A stretch of 35,843 nt of DNA from Myxococcota bacterium (lineage in GTDB: Bacteria; Myxococcota_A; Polyangia; JAAYKL01), in contig JASJCT010000046.1 of NCBI GenBank assembly GCA_030065855.1, positions 1 to 35,843 on the forward strand, read 5' to 3'. Numbering within the stretch: position 1 is the first letter of the stretch; every line of letters starts with the position of its first letter. The notes under the pieces were generated by a model. It searched no databases, had not been told where the DNA came from, and saw only the letters and a list, made by a program, of their open reading frames with translations. Positions 6,910 to 14,387 of this stretch are shown here, piece after piece. A program made the translations under genes and the position numbers.

Positions 6910-8136
6910 TCACTGTGGGTCTTTAATTGTGCCGCTCTCTTCTGGCATGATCTCCGGCACCCTCAGGGCAACCAGGGTTTTGGCCCATGACAGCTCTGAT
7001 GATGCATGTCTTGGGGGAGATTCCGCCCAGATAAGGCCGCCAAATCGCTCGATGATCTTTCTGGCAAGGGCTAAGCCCAATCCAGTGCCGCCGTGTTCCC
7101 GTGTGGGAGAGCCGTCAATCTGATAGAATGTCGTGAAGATCGCCTTAAGTTCTGATTCGGGAATACCAGATCCTGAATCGTAGACCAAAAACAACACCTG
7201 CCCGTCACTGAACCGCGTCTCCACGTGAACGCGTCCGTATGATTTACAGAATTTAAGGGCGTTTTCAAGCAGTTGAACCATTGCTCGCTTCAGCTTGTCC
7301 GGATCCCCATACGCGCGAAACGGTTCGTCCGGAATGCAGGTTTCCATTGTGATATCCTGGTCTTCGAACCGATGCACACAAAGATCCAAGGACTCCCGTG
7401 CCAGTTGATTAAAGTCGTAATAACGAGCAAAAAAGGACATTTTACCCGTGGCCAGGGCGGTCATGTCCAGGAGGTTTTCCACAACGGCCCGAACCCTTTG
7501 GTAGCTGCGCTCAATGGATTTTAGGGATCTGCGCTGCACATTGTTGAGCGGCCCGAGTTCCTCTCGCAGCAGCATGCTGATGTAGCCGATGGCCGGCGTG
7601 AGGGGTGTGGAGAGTTCGTGGGAGAGGTTGCGGTAGAACTCCGCACGGACTTTTTCCGCTTCGATGAGTCGCTTGTTCGTGTTTTTTAGTTCTTCGATTT
7701 TTGCTTGCAGGCGCCCAGCCAGTTTTTGCCCCTGGGCCATGAGCAGTTGGTCGGTTGTGTCTTCTGTCCGCTCCCGCTTGCCGCGAATATAATTGAGGAC
7801 ATCAGTTGGTAAGCGGCCGATGTCGATCGGTTTGAGAATGTAACCGTCGCACCCAACTGCTAGGCTCATCTCTCGATTGCCTTCGCCAGTGAGCGCAACG
7901 ATGGGGACACTTTGCCCTGCAAGTTCACCGCGCAACTTGAGCGTGACTTCATAGCCGTCCATATCGGGCAGCTTGATGTCTAGAAGAATGATGTGGGGTG
8001 CTGTCTCGAGTGCCTTTCTGATACCTGAAATGCCGTCGGTGGCCTCAACGATTGAAAACCCGCCGGCAGCGCTTAACACCTTTCGCACGAGAAGGCGACT
8101 GCCCTCATCATCTTCGATGTGCAACACGCGATACAT
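6910..8136 (-). CDS. REC-histidine kinase hybrid signalling protein
   Basis: The 408-residue cytoplasmic protein has an N-terminal receiver domain (residues 2-118; acidic pocket EDDE 8-11, phospho-acceptor Asp53 in LLDIKLPDMDG, Lys102 in ILKP). A coiled coil follows (about 130-165), then a HisKA domain with His173 in NLSHELSTPLT and an HATPase domain with QLLENALKF, DSGSGIP and GGTGLGLALARKI. No membrane segment is present, so input probably comes by phosphorylation of the receiver. It begins 52 bp after the stop of the lytic transglycosylase gene on the same strand, so the two may be co-transcribed. No ribosome site stands out at the start. No cognate response regulator is adjacent. Confidence 0.9.
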   Translation of the reverse strand: MYRVLHIEDDEGSRLLVRKVLSAAGGFSIVEATDGISGIRKALETAPHIILLDIKLPDMDGYEVTLKLRGELAGQSVPIVALTGEGNREMSLAVGCDGYILKPIDIGRLPTDVLNYIRGKRERTEDTTDQLLMAQGQKLAGRLQAKIEELKNTNKRLIEAEKVRAEFYRNLSHELSTPLTPAIGYISMLLREELGPLNNVQRRSLKSIERSYQRVRAVVENLLDMTALATGKMSFFARYYDFNQLARESLDLCVHRFEDQDITMETCIPDEPFRAYGDPDKLKRAMVQLLENALKFCKSYGRVHVETRFSDGQVLFLVYDSGSGIPESELKAIFTTFYQIDGSPTREHGGTGLGLALARKIIERFGGLIWAESPPRHASSELSWAKTLVALRVPEIMPEESGTIKDPQ

Positions 8137-8188
8137 ATGCTCAACATATATCTATCATAAAATTGCTACCCAACTGCATAGATTTTAT

Positions 8189-9004
8189 CTATTTTTTATG
8201 CAGGTTCAGGGGCGTGTCCTGTGCAAAGGGATTGGGATCATCCTCCCTTTGAAGGCCGAATTGCCGGTCTGTTAACCCGGCGATAAGGATGGTCAGGCCG
8301 AGCCGATCCAAGGCATCGTCTGTGATGACCGGTGCAGGATCAAGACGTCTATTTTTTGGTACTTGGCTGGGTGATGACTGGCCGCCAAAGAAGGTTCGGG
8401 CTGTCTGCACCATGGCTGCGTATTCGATTGACACCCTTGGCAGACCAGATCGTTCCAACCATCTGCGGACTTTTGTCGGTCCTGCATTATACGCGGCCAG
8501 CGCCACGTCCACATCTCCGTCGAACTGCTGGATCAGCCGGGCAATGTAGTAACTGCCGGCTGTGACGTTGAATTCCGGGTCAAATGACCGAACCCTGCCA
8601 GGCCAGTCGATGCAATCGGACAGATACGATGCTGTGCGGGGCATCAGCTGCATTAAGCCGCGGGCACCCACCGGGGAAACCGCCTTGGGGTTGAAGCGGG
8701 ACTCAACCCAGATAATGCCGTAGATGAGATCCTCGGCCAGGTCGTACGTCTGAGCAGCTTTGGCAACAAAGGGTGAAACCTCCTGCACCTTTTCCGACGT
8801 TAGGCTCCAATTGCCTTGGCGCTTCAGGGTAGCTGCTTGGGTCTGATTGGCCACATCTTCCCTCGCTGGTCCTTGGTTACCAGTGCTCGAACGCGCAGTG
8901 GATCGGCCTGAAGAAGAACCTGGGCCACCTCCGCAGGCGGCAATGCCCAACACAACCACTGGGAGGAAAAGTCGAAAAAATAAGCATAAATCTCGCCAAT
9001 TCAT
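8189..9004 (-). CDS. lipoprotein lytic transglycosylase (SLT domain)
   Basis: The 271-residue protein starts with a lipoprotein signal peptide ending in LGIAAC (Cys24). A Ser/Gly/Thr-rich linker leads to an SLT domain (about residues 78-190). The catalytic Glu101 is in WVESRFNP, followed by SPVGARGLMQLMPRTA and ALAAYNAGP, the three standard motifs. It should cleave peptidoglycan glycan strands from the outer membrane, forming 1,6-anhydro products. The last 80 residues carry no recognised domain. The start codon has no ribosome binding site, but TACGAT lies exactly 6 nt upstream of the ATG, the same geometry as at the toxin-antitoxin genes nearby. The REC-kinase gene lies downstream on the same strand. 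Confidence 0.9.
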   Translation of the reverse strand: MNWRDLCLFFRLFLPVVVLGIAACGGGPGSSSGRSTARSSTGNQGPAREDVANQTQAATLKRQGNWSLTSEKVQEVSPFVAKAAQTYDLAEDLIYGIIWVESRFNPKAVSPVGARGLMQLMPRTASYLSDCIDWPGRVRSFDPEFNVTAGSYYIARLIQQFDGDVDVALAAYNAGPTKVRRWLERSGLPRVSIEYAAMVQTARTFFGGQSSPSQVPKNRRLDPAPVITDDALDRLGLTILIAGLTDRQFGLQREDDPNPFAQDTPLNLHKK

Positions 9005-9010
9005 AAAAGA

Positions 9011-9016
9011 ATCGTA
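9011..9016 (-). promoter_or_regulatory. possible -10 box (TACGAT) 6 nt before the lytic transglycosylase ATG
   Basis: On the minus strand TACGAT is followed by TCTTTT and ATG at 9004. It matches TATAAT at 4 of 6 positions by strict count. The -35 region is poor, so this is weaker than the vapB case. Confidence 0.3.
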
Positions 9017-9036
9017 GCATTTGAAAGATCAAAATT

Positions 9037-9058
9037 AAAATTTTGAACCCTGGTCGCA
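9037..9058. repeat. 22-bp direct repeat, outer copy flanking brnTA
   Basis: These 22 bp are identical to 9709-9730, where they encode the last residues of the TPR-GT41 protein (CDQGSKF and stop). Here they lie between the lytic transglycosylase start and brnT and are not attached to any coding sequence. The interval between copies holds brnT and brnA only. Confidence 0.85.
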
Positions 9059-9121
9059 ACCGCAGCTGCTGACGAGGTGCTCGCCCAGTATGCACTATCC
9101 GATGGTCTGATTATTAGATAG

Positions 9122-9139
9122 GCAATAAAAAAGTATTGC
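9122..9139. promoter_or_regulatory. inverted repeat upstream of brnT, candidate operator
   Basis: GCAATA (9122-9127) and TATTGC (9134-9139) form a perfect inverted repeat with a 6-nt A-rich spacer, 30 bp before the brnT start. BrnA-type antitoxins repress their own operon by binding such sites. The following TTGCTA (9136-9141), 16 nt and TAACAT (9158-9163) could be the promoter, again with 6 nt to the ATG. Confidence 0.4.
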
Positions 9140-9169
9140 TAATTTGTGAAAAATAGTTAACATTTAGAA

Positions 9170-9454
9170 ATGGAGGGAAAGACTTTTTTTGATTGGGATG
9201 ATGCAAAGGACCAGGTGAATAAGGAAAAACACGGCATCTCGTTTGACCAAGCCAAATATGTTTTTGCAGACCCCAACAGGATCATTGTGGAAGATCTCGA
9301 TCACTCTGAGGCAGAAGACCGGTTTTACTGTATTGGGAAGGTGAACAGGAGGATCGTCACTGTGAGATTCACCTACCGAGAAAACGTAATAAGAATATTT
9401 GGTGCGGGATATTCCAAAAAAATGCGCCGGAAATATTGGGAGAGCAATCAATGA
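9170..9454 (+). CDS. brnT: BrnT family toxin
   Basis: The 94-residue protein shows the BrnT pattern: FFDWDDAKDQVNKEKHGISF near the N-terminus, then RIIVEDLDH, EDRFYCIGKVNRRIVTVRFTYRENVIRIFGA and a final basic RRKYWE. BrnT is a RelE-fold ribonuclease toxin of type II modules. The antitoxin gene follows with a 4-bp ATGA overlap, in the toxin-first order typical of brnTA. No ribosome site precedes the ATG. The module is bounded by 22-bp direct repeats, suggesting acquisition as a cassette. Confidence 0.88.
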   Translation: MEGKTFFDWDDAKDQVNKEKHGISFDQAKYVFADPNRIIVEDLDHSEAEDRFYCIGKVNRRIVTVRFTYRENVIRIFGAGYSKKMRRKYWESNQ

Positions 9455-9699
9455 CGGACAAAAAGAAAAAGTACGAAGAATTTCCAGTAGGAGATAACCT
9501 CCGCGTGGTTGAGGACTTTCTGCCGTCTCCGTCGGAGATCGCATTTGATGAGCCCAAGACAAAAGTAACGCTATCGTTGACCAAATCCAGTGTTGATTTT
9601 TTTAAACAGCAAGCGCGTCTGAACGGAACGAAATATCAACGGATGATTCGAATATTGCTAGACAATTATGTAAATCAGCATCGAGAGCACCGCCAATAG
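9451..9699 (+). CDS. brnA: BrnA-like antitoxin
   Basis: The ATG at 9451 overlaps the brnT stop (ATGA), giving 82 residues. The N-terminal half (EEFPVGDNLRVVEDFLPSP) is the segment expected to wrap the toxin. The C-terminal half, KVTLSLTKSSVDFFKQQARLNGTKYQRMIRILLDNYV, is a ribbon-helix-helix DNA-binding domain. It should neutralise BrnT and repress the operon, probably through the inverted repeat at 9122-9139. Assignment rests on context plus this fold. Confidence 0.82.
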   Translation: MTDKKKKYEEFPVGDNLRVVEDFLPSPSEIAFDEPKTKVTLSLTKSSVDFFKQQARLNGTKYQRMIRILLDNYVNQHREHRQ

Positions 9700-9706
9700 G
9701 CAAACG

Positions 9707-11812
9707 TCAAAATTTTGAACCCTGGTCGCAGTAGCGGTGCCACATTTCCCGGTACATGAGCGCGACAGATCTGGCATAGGTCGCTCCATCGCATAAGGGT
9801 GATCTGACCACCCGGTCTCGCATACCAGCGCGCAGGCGCGAGAGCCTGTCTGGGTCGCCTGCCAGATGGGTGGCAATGGCCACGTACCCCGAAGTGCTGG
9901 TGGCGATGAGGTCTCCCAGGCCCGCATGGGTCAGGATCGCAGCAGAATAGCGAGAGCGAAAGGTCTCCCCGGCAAGCGTTACCACAGGCACCCCCATTGA
10001 GAGGGCATCGAACGTGGTGGTGGCACCGGTAAAGGGAAACGGATCCAATGCGATGTCTGCGTTCTGGTAGTCTTTGAAATAGTCTGATGCCGTGGATCCG
10101 GTCTCAATGTAATCCACGCGGCTCAGGGGGATGCCAGCACGCTCAAATAACTGATTAAAGTGGGTTTTGACGCAGGTATTGGCGTACCAGTTTTTGTATT
10201 TAAGGCGCATGCGAGATTCTGGCACGGATTTAAGGACGTCACACCACATCGCCACTGCTGTGGGCGTTGTCTTGGCCGGATTGTTGAACGCGCCAAAGGT
10301 AATATAGCCGTTTTTCAGGCACGGCAGCTGGGAAACAGCTGGTCCGTCGGTGAGTGGTGCGCGATTGTAAAAAATCGGCAGGCGATACAGGGTCTCGGTG
10401 AATCTTTCCCGCGTATCTGTCGGATGCAGTATCTCGTCGGTGACAAAATAATCCAGGTCAGCCAGGCCACTCGTTACAATGTCGTGATAGGAAACCTGGA
10501 TCGGAGCGATGCGGTGTGCACCCAGTGATAGCCGGTTCCCATCAAAATGACCGGCCAGCACGACGAGAATGTCGATGTTGTCAGCCATTAGCTCAGCTGC
10601 CACAGCTGCGTCACTGAGGCCAAGGGTGGAGCGCCAGTGGGTTGCCCGGTCTTGGAAATAGGCGGTCATGGCGTCAGGGGTTCGGGTTTCAGCATAACAA
10701 TATAGGGCAAAATTTTCCGGATCCCGGTGTTCAAAGAGCGCTTTGATATTGTGTCCGACCGGATGGCTTCTAAAGTCCGATGAAACGTACCCGATGCGCA
10801 ATCGCCGGTCCCTGTCTAGCCCCTTAAAGGGGCCATTATCAATGCGTTGAGCATGCAGCCCGCTATGCGCATGTGTCCGATGTTGCTCTAAGATCGCGTC
10901 AACCCCATCGTCTGGTGCGAAGTAGCACATATTGCAGAGGTATTTTATCGCAGTGCTCGGCACGCCTTTAAGTGCCCGTTCAAATTCCGGATGTGCGCTT
11001 TCGGGCTGGCCTATTTGTTGGTAGAGAATCGCTAGATTTACCCGCGCCTCATCATCATCCGCGTTGTGGGCCAGAGCTTTTTGGTAGCATGCGAGCGCCC
11101 TGTCAAAGTTGCCAATTTGGGCCAAGGTGTTTCCCAGGTTACTCATGACGGCATGGGCTTGGGTATAGGTCGGATGGACCTGAATAACGCGTTCATAACA
11201 CGCGATGGCAGCATCCACAGCGCCCAGGGTTTTGTGTGCCAGCCCCAGGTTGCAGAGGACGCCGGGATCGGCCGGTGCGATTTCTAGCGCGCCCTCGAGC
11301 ACTGCCTTGGCTTGTTCCGATGATCCACATTCGATCAGCAGTGCGCCCAGGTTGGCAGATGTCTTGACGGGTTGAAACCCCAGGGACAATACGCGGCGAT
11401 ACTGGGCGATGGCGTCGGCGTATCGCCCGGCTTGATGTAGGGCAGCCGCTAAATTATACTGGGCAGGTGCGTACGTTCCATCCATCGCGATAGCCCGTTG
11501 GTGGACGGTAATGGCCTGGTCTAGCCGCCCCAGGGCGCGATATGCAATGCCCAGATTGTCTAGAAAGTCAGATCGGTTAGGATCGATTTCAATTGCCTTT
11601 GAAATGAGGGCCACGGCCATGTCCGGGTGACCGATCTGGTCCATTAGGACGCCTAGAAGATGGCTCGCCTCTGCGTTGTTGGGATCAGCGGCGATGATCT
11701 GTTGATACAATTTTGCCGCTATTTGTAGGCGTCCAGCCTTGTGATGCTCAATGGCCAGGTGACAGGTGCGATTGAGGTCGCCTGCTGTCTTTGGGGTGTT
11801 TATATCCTTCAT
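9707..11812 (-). CDS. TPR protein with GT41 (OGT/SPINDLY-type) glycosyltransferase domain
   Basis: In this 701-residue protein, residues about 15-290 form roughly eight tetratricopeptide repeats (for example ASHLLGVLMDQIGHPDMAVA and NLGIAYRALGRLDQAI). Residues about 320-690 match the bipartite GT41 catalytic region: RLRIGYVSSDFRSHPVGHN, ILVVLAGHFDGNRL, ITFGAFNNPAKTTP and ALDPFPFTGATTTFDALSMGVPVVTL. Such enzymes attach GlcNAc or other sugars to Ser/Thr of proteins; bacterial substrates are mostly unknown. It is long enough to be intact. The 3' end contains the 22-bp sequence duplicated beyond brnTA. The gene is divergent from vapBC, with 104 bp between. Confidence 0.88.
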   Translation of the reverse strand: MKDINTPKTAGDLNRTCHLAIEHHKAGRLQIAAKLYQQIIAADPNNAEASHLLGVLMDQIGHPDMAVALISKAIEIDPNRSDFLDNLGIAYRALGRLDQAITVHQRAIAMDGTYAPAQYNLAAALHQAGRYADAIAQYRRVLSLGFQPVKTSANLGALLIECGSSEQAKAVLEGALEIAPADPGVLCNLGLAHKTLGAVDAAIACYERVIQVHPTYTQAHAVMSNLGNTLAQIGNFDRALACYQKALAHNADDDEARVNLAILYQQIGQPESAHPEFERALKGVPSTAIKYLCNMCYFAPDDGVDAILEQHRTHAHSGLHAQRIDNGPFKGLDRDRRLRIGYVSSDFRSHPVGHNIKALFEHRDPENFALYCYAETRTPDAMTAYFQDRATHWRSTLGLSDAAVAAELMADNIDILVVLAGHFDGNRLSLGAHRIAPIQVSYHDIVTSGLADLDYFVTDEILHPTDTRERFTETLYRLPIFYNRAPLTDGPAVSQLPCLKNGYITFGAFNNPAKTTPTAVAMWCDVLKSVPESRMRLKYKNWYANTCVKTHFNQLFERAGIPLSRVDYIETGSTASDYFKDYQNADIALDPFPFTGATTTFDALSMGVPVVTLAGETFRSRYSAAILTHAGLGDLIATSTSGYVAIATHLAGDPDRLSRLRAGMRDRVVRSPLCDGATYARSVALMYREMWHRYCDQGSKF
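9709..9730. repeat. 22-bp direct repeat, copy forming the 3' end of the GT41 gene
   Basis: This is the partner of 9037-9058. It encodes the C-terminal CDQGSKF and stop of the GT41 protein and looks like an integration target whose distal copy was left by the incoming brnTA cassette. Confidence 0.85.
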
Positions 11813-11882
11813 GATTAATACCTAAGTGTAGTTCAGGACACCCTCGGTTCAATGCCTACTATCCCTTCCCTATCCAAATCGA

Positions 11883-11910
11883 TTGACATATATATTAAAG
11901 AGTATATACT
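11883..11910 (+). promoter_or_regulatory. vapBC promoter and palindromic operator
   Basis: TTGACA (11883-11888), a 16-nt spacer and TATACT (11905-11910) form a near-consensus sigma-70 promoter. The -10 box lies inside the perfect palindrome AGTATATACT (11901-11910), a likely VapB binding site that would block polymerase. The -10 box ends 6 nt before the ATG at 11917, so the message should be leaderless; no ribosome binding site is present. Confidence 0.7.
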
Positions 11911-11916
11911 ATTGAT

Positions 11917-12150
11917 ATGAAAACCGCGCAGCTATTTAAAAATGGACAGAGTCAGGCGGTGCGACTGCCAAAGGAATTCCGCTTCAACGGCACGTCGGTC
12001 TATATCAAACGCCTGGGGACCTACGTGGTTTTGATACCAAAAAATGACAACCCTTGGAGATCGATGTTCGAAGCGACCCGTGATTTTACCTCTGATTTTA
12101 TGGTGGATCGCGACCAAGGCAGTCCCTCAAAAAGAGAGAACTTCGATTGA
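11917..12150 (+). CDS. vapB: VapB-type antitoxin (AbrB/SpoVT fold)
   Basis: The 77-residue protein begins MKTAQLFKNGQSQAVRLPKEFRF, the near-invariant start of AbrB-fold VapB antitoxins, which fixes the start codon. The C-terminal half (FEATRDFTSDFMVDRDQG) is the expected toxin-neutralising tail. It binds its promoter as a VapBC complex. The stop overlaps the toxin start by 4 bp (TTGA). Confidence 0.93.
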   Translation: MKTAQLFKNGQSQAVRLPKEFRFNGTSVYIKRLGTYVVLIPKNDNPWRSMFEATRDFTSDFMVDRDQGSPSKRENFD

Positions 12151-12548
12151 TTCAATACTTGCTGGATACCAATATCTGTATTTACATTATCAAGCGCTCT
12201 CCGAAAAAGGTTCAGGACCGTTTTCAGACGCTCAAGCTAGGGCAAGTGGGCATTTCATCGATCACCCATTGCGAGCTTGAATTTGGCGTGGCCAAAAGCG
12301 CGCGTCCCGAGCAAAACCGCGAAGCGCTGAGCAGATTCCTGGCCCCACTTGAAGTTTTGGATTTCCCTGCAGCGGCGAGTCAGATTTATGGAGACATACG
12401 CCATCATCTTCAAACATCAGGTCGCCCGATCGGCAGTTTGGATTTTCTCATCGCCGCCCATGCGGTTTATCTAGGCGCAACCCTGGTCACCAACAACCAA
12501 GCGGAATTTGCACGGGTGCCTCATCTGGTAATTGAGAACTGGGTCTAG
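12147..12548 (+). CDS. vapC: VapC-type PIN-domain ribonuclease toxin
   Basis: The 133-residue PIN protein starts with TTG overlapping the vapB stop; no other start fits. Acidic active-site residues are Asp7 (YLLDTNICIY), Glu43 (HCELEFG) and Asp99 (GSLDFLIAAHA); the terminal LVTNNQAEF..V.HLVIENW is typical of this VapC branch. VapC proteins cut tRNAs or other specific RNAs; this target is unknown. The coupling by overlap keeps antitoxin in excess. The Ser/Thr kinase gene starts 39 bp downstream. Confidence 0.93.
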   Translation: MIQYLLDTNICIYIIKRSPKKVQDRFQTLKLGQVGISSITHCELEFGVAKSARPEQNREALSRFLAPLEVLDFPAAASQIYGDIRHHLQTSGRPIGSLDFLIAAHAVYLGATLVTNNQAEFARVPHLVIENWV

Positions 12549-12587
12549 CGTCACGCGCCGCCCATGTGGTAGCAAGATAGCGGTACC

Positions 12588-14297
12588 ATGGCTGGCGATA
12601 TTACAGATCCTCGTATTGGTGTGATCTTGGCAGATCGCTACCGGATCATAGAACACATCGGTGCCGGTGGCATGGGCGTTGTGTATCGCGGCGAACGAAT
12701 CGAAATCGACAAGCCCGTGGCTGTGAAGTTCTTGCAGGATTTGCTCTCTACCGACCGGCACTTTCTCTCGCGTTTCAAACGCGAGGCGCGGGCAATGAGC
12801 AAGCTGGCCCATCCGAACTGCGTTTCTGTAATTGATTTCGGCGTCTTCGGTGCCCCTTACATCGTGATGGACTATGTCCACGGCCTCACACTAAAAGAGG
12901 TGCTGGCCGTCGAGCGATTAGATATCCAACTCGCAATCGCCCTTTCGCGGCAGATCCTGGCAGGCATCGCCCACGCCCATGGTCAGGGGATTATCCATCG
13001 CGACATCAAGCCTGAAAACATCATGATCTGCCAGGCAACCGGGGTTGGGGAGCACGTCCGGATCTTTGATTTTGGTTTGGCCAAGCTGCTGGACGTTACC
13101 AAAGACACGGTCCAATCCATGACCTCGATTGTCATCGGTACGCCCCACTACATGTCTCCAGAACAATCACTCGGCAGTAAGGTGGACGCCCGAACCGACG
13201 TATACTCGGCAGCTGTGGTGATCTTTGAGATGCTCTCAGGCAGGCGCTTGTTTCACGCGCACCAACCGATGGCGGTCATTCGCATGCACCGGGAGACCCC
13301 ACCGCCCCTACTGAGTGAGGTCAAATCCCCACACCTCTTCTCGCCCGCACTCGAGGCTGTCATCGCCAAAGCACTGGCCAAATTTCCGGACGACAGGTTT
13401 CAAACGGCAAATGCATTCCTGGACGCGCTTTTGGCCACACCAGAAGGTGAACAAATCGACGCGGCAAGGCCGGTGGCATTCAAAGGACAACACCCCCAAA
13501 AAAATGCGGCACTCGCATCAGACACGACCCAATTGCAACGAGGGACAATCCAAAACGCGGTCTCTAAATTGGGGCAGACAGTACACCGCTCACTCCGACT
13601 GCCCGTCAATCGAGTGAGGGCTGTTTTCATTTCCATTGCCTTCGTTGGTATTGCGGTTTTTCTTTTTTTTCTCAACAGGTTGCCTCGGGACGCGACACTG
13701 GAAGGCCTGAATAATGGGCTCCGAGCCACTACCGAGCAGATGGTGACCCAGCCCAAGACCGACAGTTTACCCAACCCACCAAACAACTCCCCTGCGCCTG
13801 AATCACCTGATGGATCGGTGCAGGCGCAGCCCCAGGCTGACCCAGCACCCGCGGTGGCAGGTGGGCGGGTTACAAAAGTCGAAACAATCGCAGATGCGCG
13901 TGCTCTGGCCGACGCGGGCCACAGAGAGGCCGCTATTGATGGACTGGTTAAACTGCGTCGCAAGTACCCCCAAAACCCCTTTATTGCTTATCTGTTGGGC
14001 AATCTCTACTTCGAAAAGATCTGGTGGGCAGATGCCCTTGACCACTATCGGGAGGCCATCCGACTGAACCATGTGTATCGGAAAAAGCCGACTATAAGCC
14101 GCAATGCCATCGAGGCGCTCGGCAGCGACAAGACCATGCGCAAGGCTCGCAACCTGATCGTCAGCGCCATCGGCAAGGCCGCGCTGCCCCAGCTGAGGCA
14201 GGCGGCCAAAAAGAGCGAAAGCGCCAAAATAAGAAGACGGGCTGCCAGCCTGGTCAGAATGCTCAACAAAAAGCGTCGACGGCCTAAAAAAAAGTAA
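12588..14297 (+). CDS. membrane Ser/Thr protein kinase with extracytoplasmic TPR-like region
   Basis: The 569-residue protein has an N-terminal Hanks-type kinase domain (about 18-285): glycine loop IGAGGMGVVY (24-33), Lys47 in VAVKFL, HRDIKPEN with Asp139, DFG with Asp161, and GTPHYMSPEQ. A single membrane helix occupies about 343-365. The outer part has a Pro/Asn/Gln-rich linker, a TPR-like stretch (about 425-490: AIDGLVKLRRKYPQNPFIAYLLGNLYFEKIWW) and a very basic C-terminus (KKRRRPKKK). All catalytic residues are present, so it should be active; the substrate is unknown. The following gene is on the same strand, 90 bp away. Confidence 0.9.
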   Translation: MAGDITDPRIGVILADRYRIIEHIGAGGMGVVYRGERIEIDKPVAVKFLQDLLSTDRHFLSRFKREARAMSKLAHPNCVSVIDFGVFGAPYIVMDYVHGLTLKEVLAVERLDIQLAIALSRQILAGIAHAHGQGIIHRDIKPENIMICQATGVGEHVRIFDFGLAKLLDVTKDTVQSMTSIVIGTPHYMSPEQSLGSKVDARTDVYSAAVVIFEMLSGRRLFHAHQPMAVIRMHRETPPPLLSEVKSPHLFSPALEAVIAKALAKFPDDRFQTANAFLDALLATPEGEQIDAARPVAFKGQHPQKNAALASDTTQLQRGTIQNAVSKLGQTVHRSLRLPVNRVRAVFISIAFVGIAVFLFFLNRLPRDATLEGLNNGLRATTEQMVTQPKTDSLPNPPNNSPAPESPDGSVQAQPQADPAPAVAGGRVTKVETIADARALADAGHREAAIDGLVKLRRKYPQNPFIAYLLGNLYFEKIWWADALDHYREAIRLNHVYRKKPTISRNAIEALGSDKTMRKARNLIVSAIGKAALPQLRQAAKKSESAKIRRRAASLVRMLNKKRRRPKKK

Positions 14298-14306
14298 TAG
14301 TTGAAC

Positions 14307-14327
14307 AAGTGATCAGTTTTCTCACTT
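14307..14327 (+). terminator. weak hairpin after the Ser/Thr kinase gene
   Basis: AAGTGA (14307-14312) and TCACTT (14322-14327) form a 6-bp stem followed by TTTA. The stem is short and AT-rich, so it may be a weak terminator or chance. Confidence 0.25.
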
Positions 14328-14387
14328 TTAAGTTCATGAGAAAATGTTCGTAATTTAGTATTTTCATATCGTTTGAAGGAGAGCACC

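Noticed and set aside
9005..9169. Possible truncated second copy of the GT41 gene before brnT
   Set aside because: Only the 22-bp repeat matches; upstream sequence in the same frame has no similarity and meets a stop quickly.
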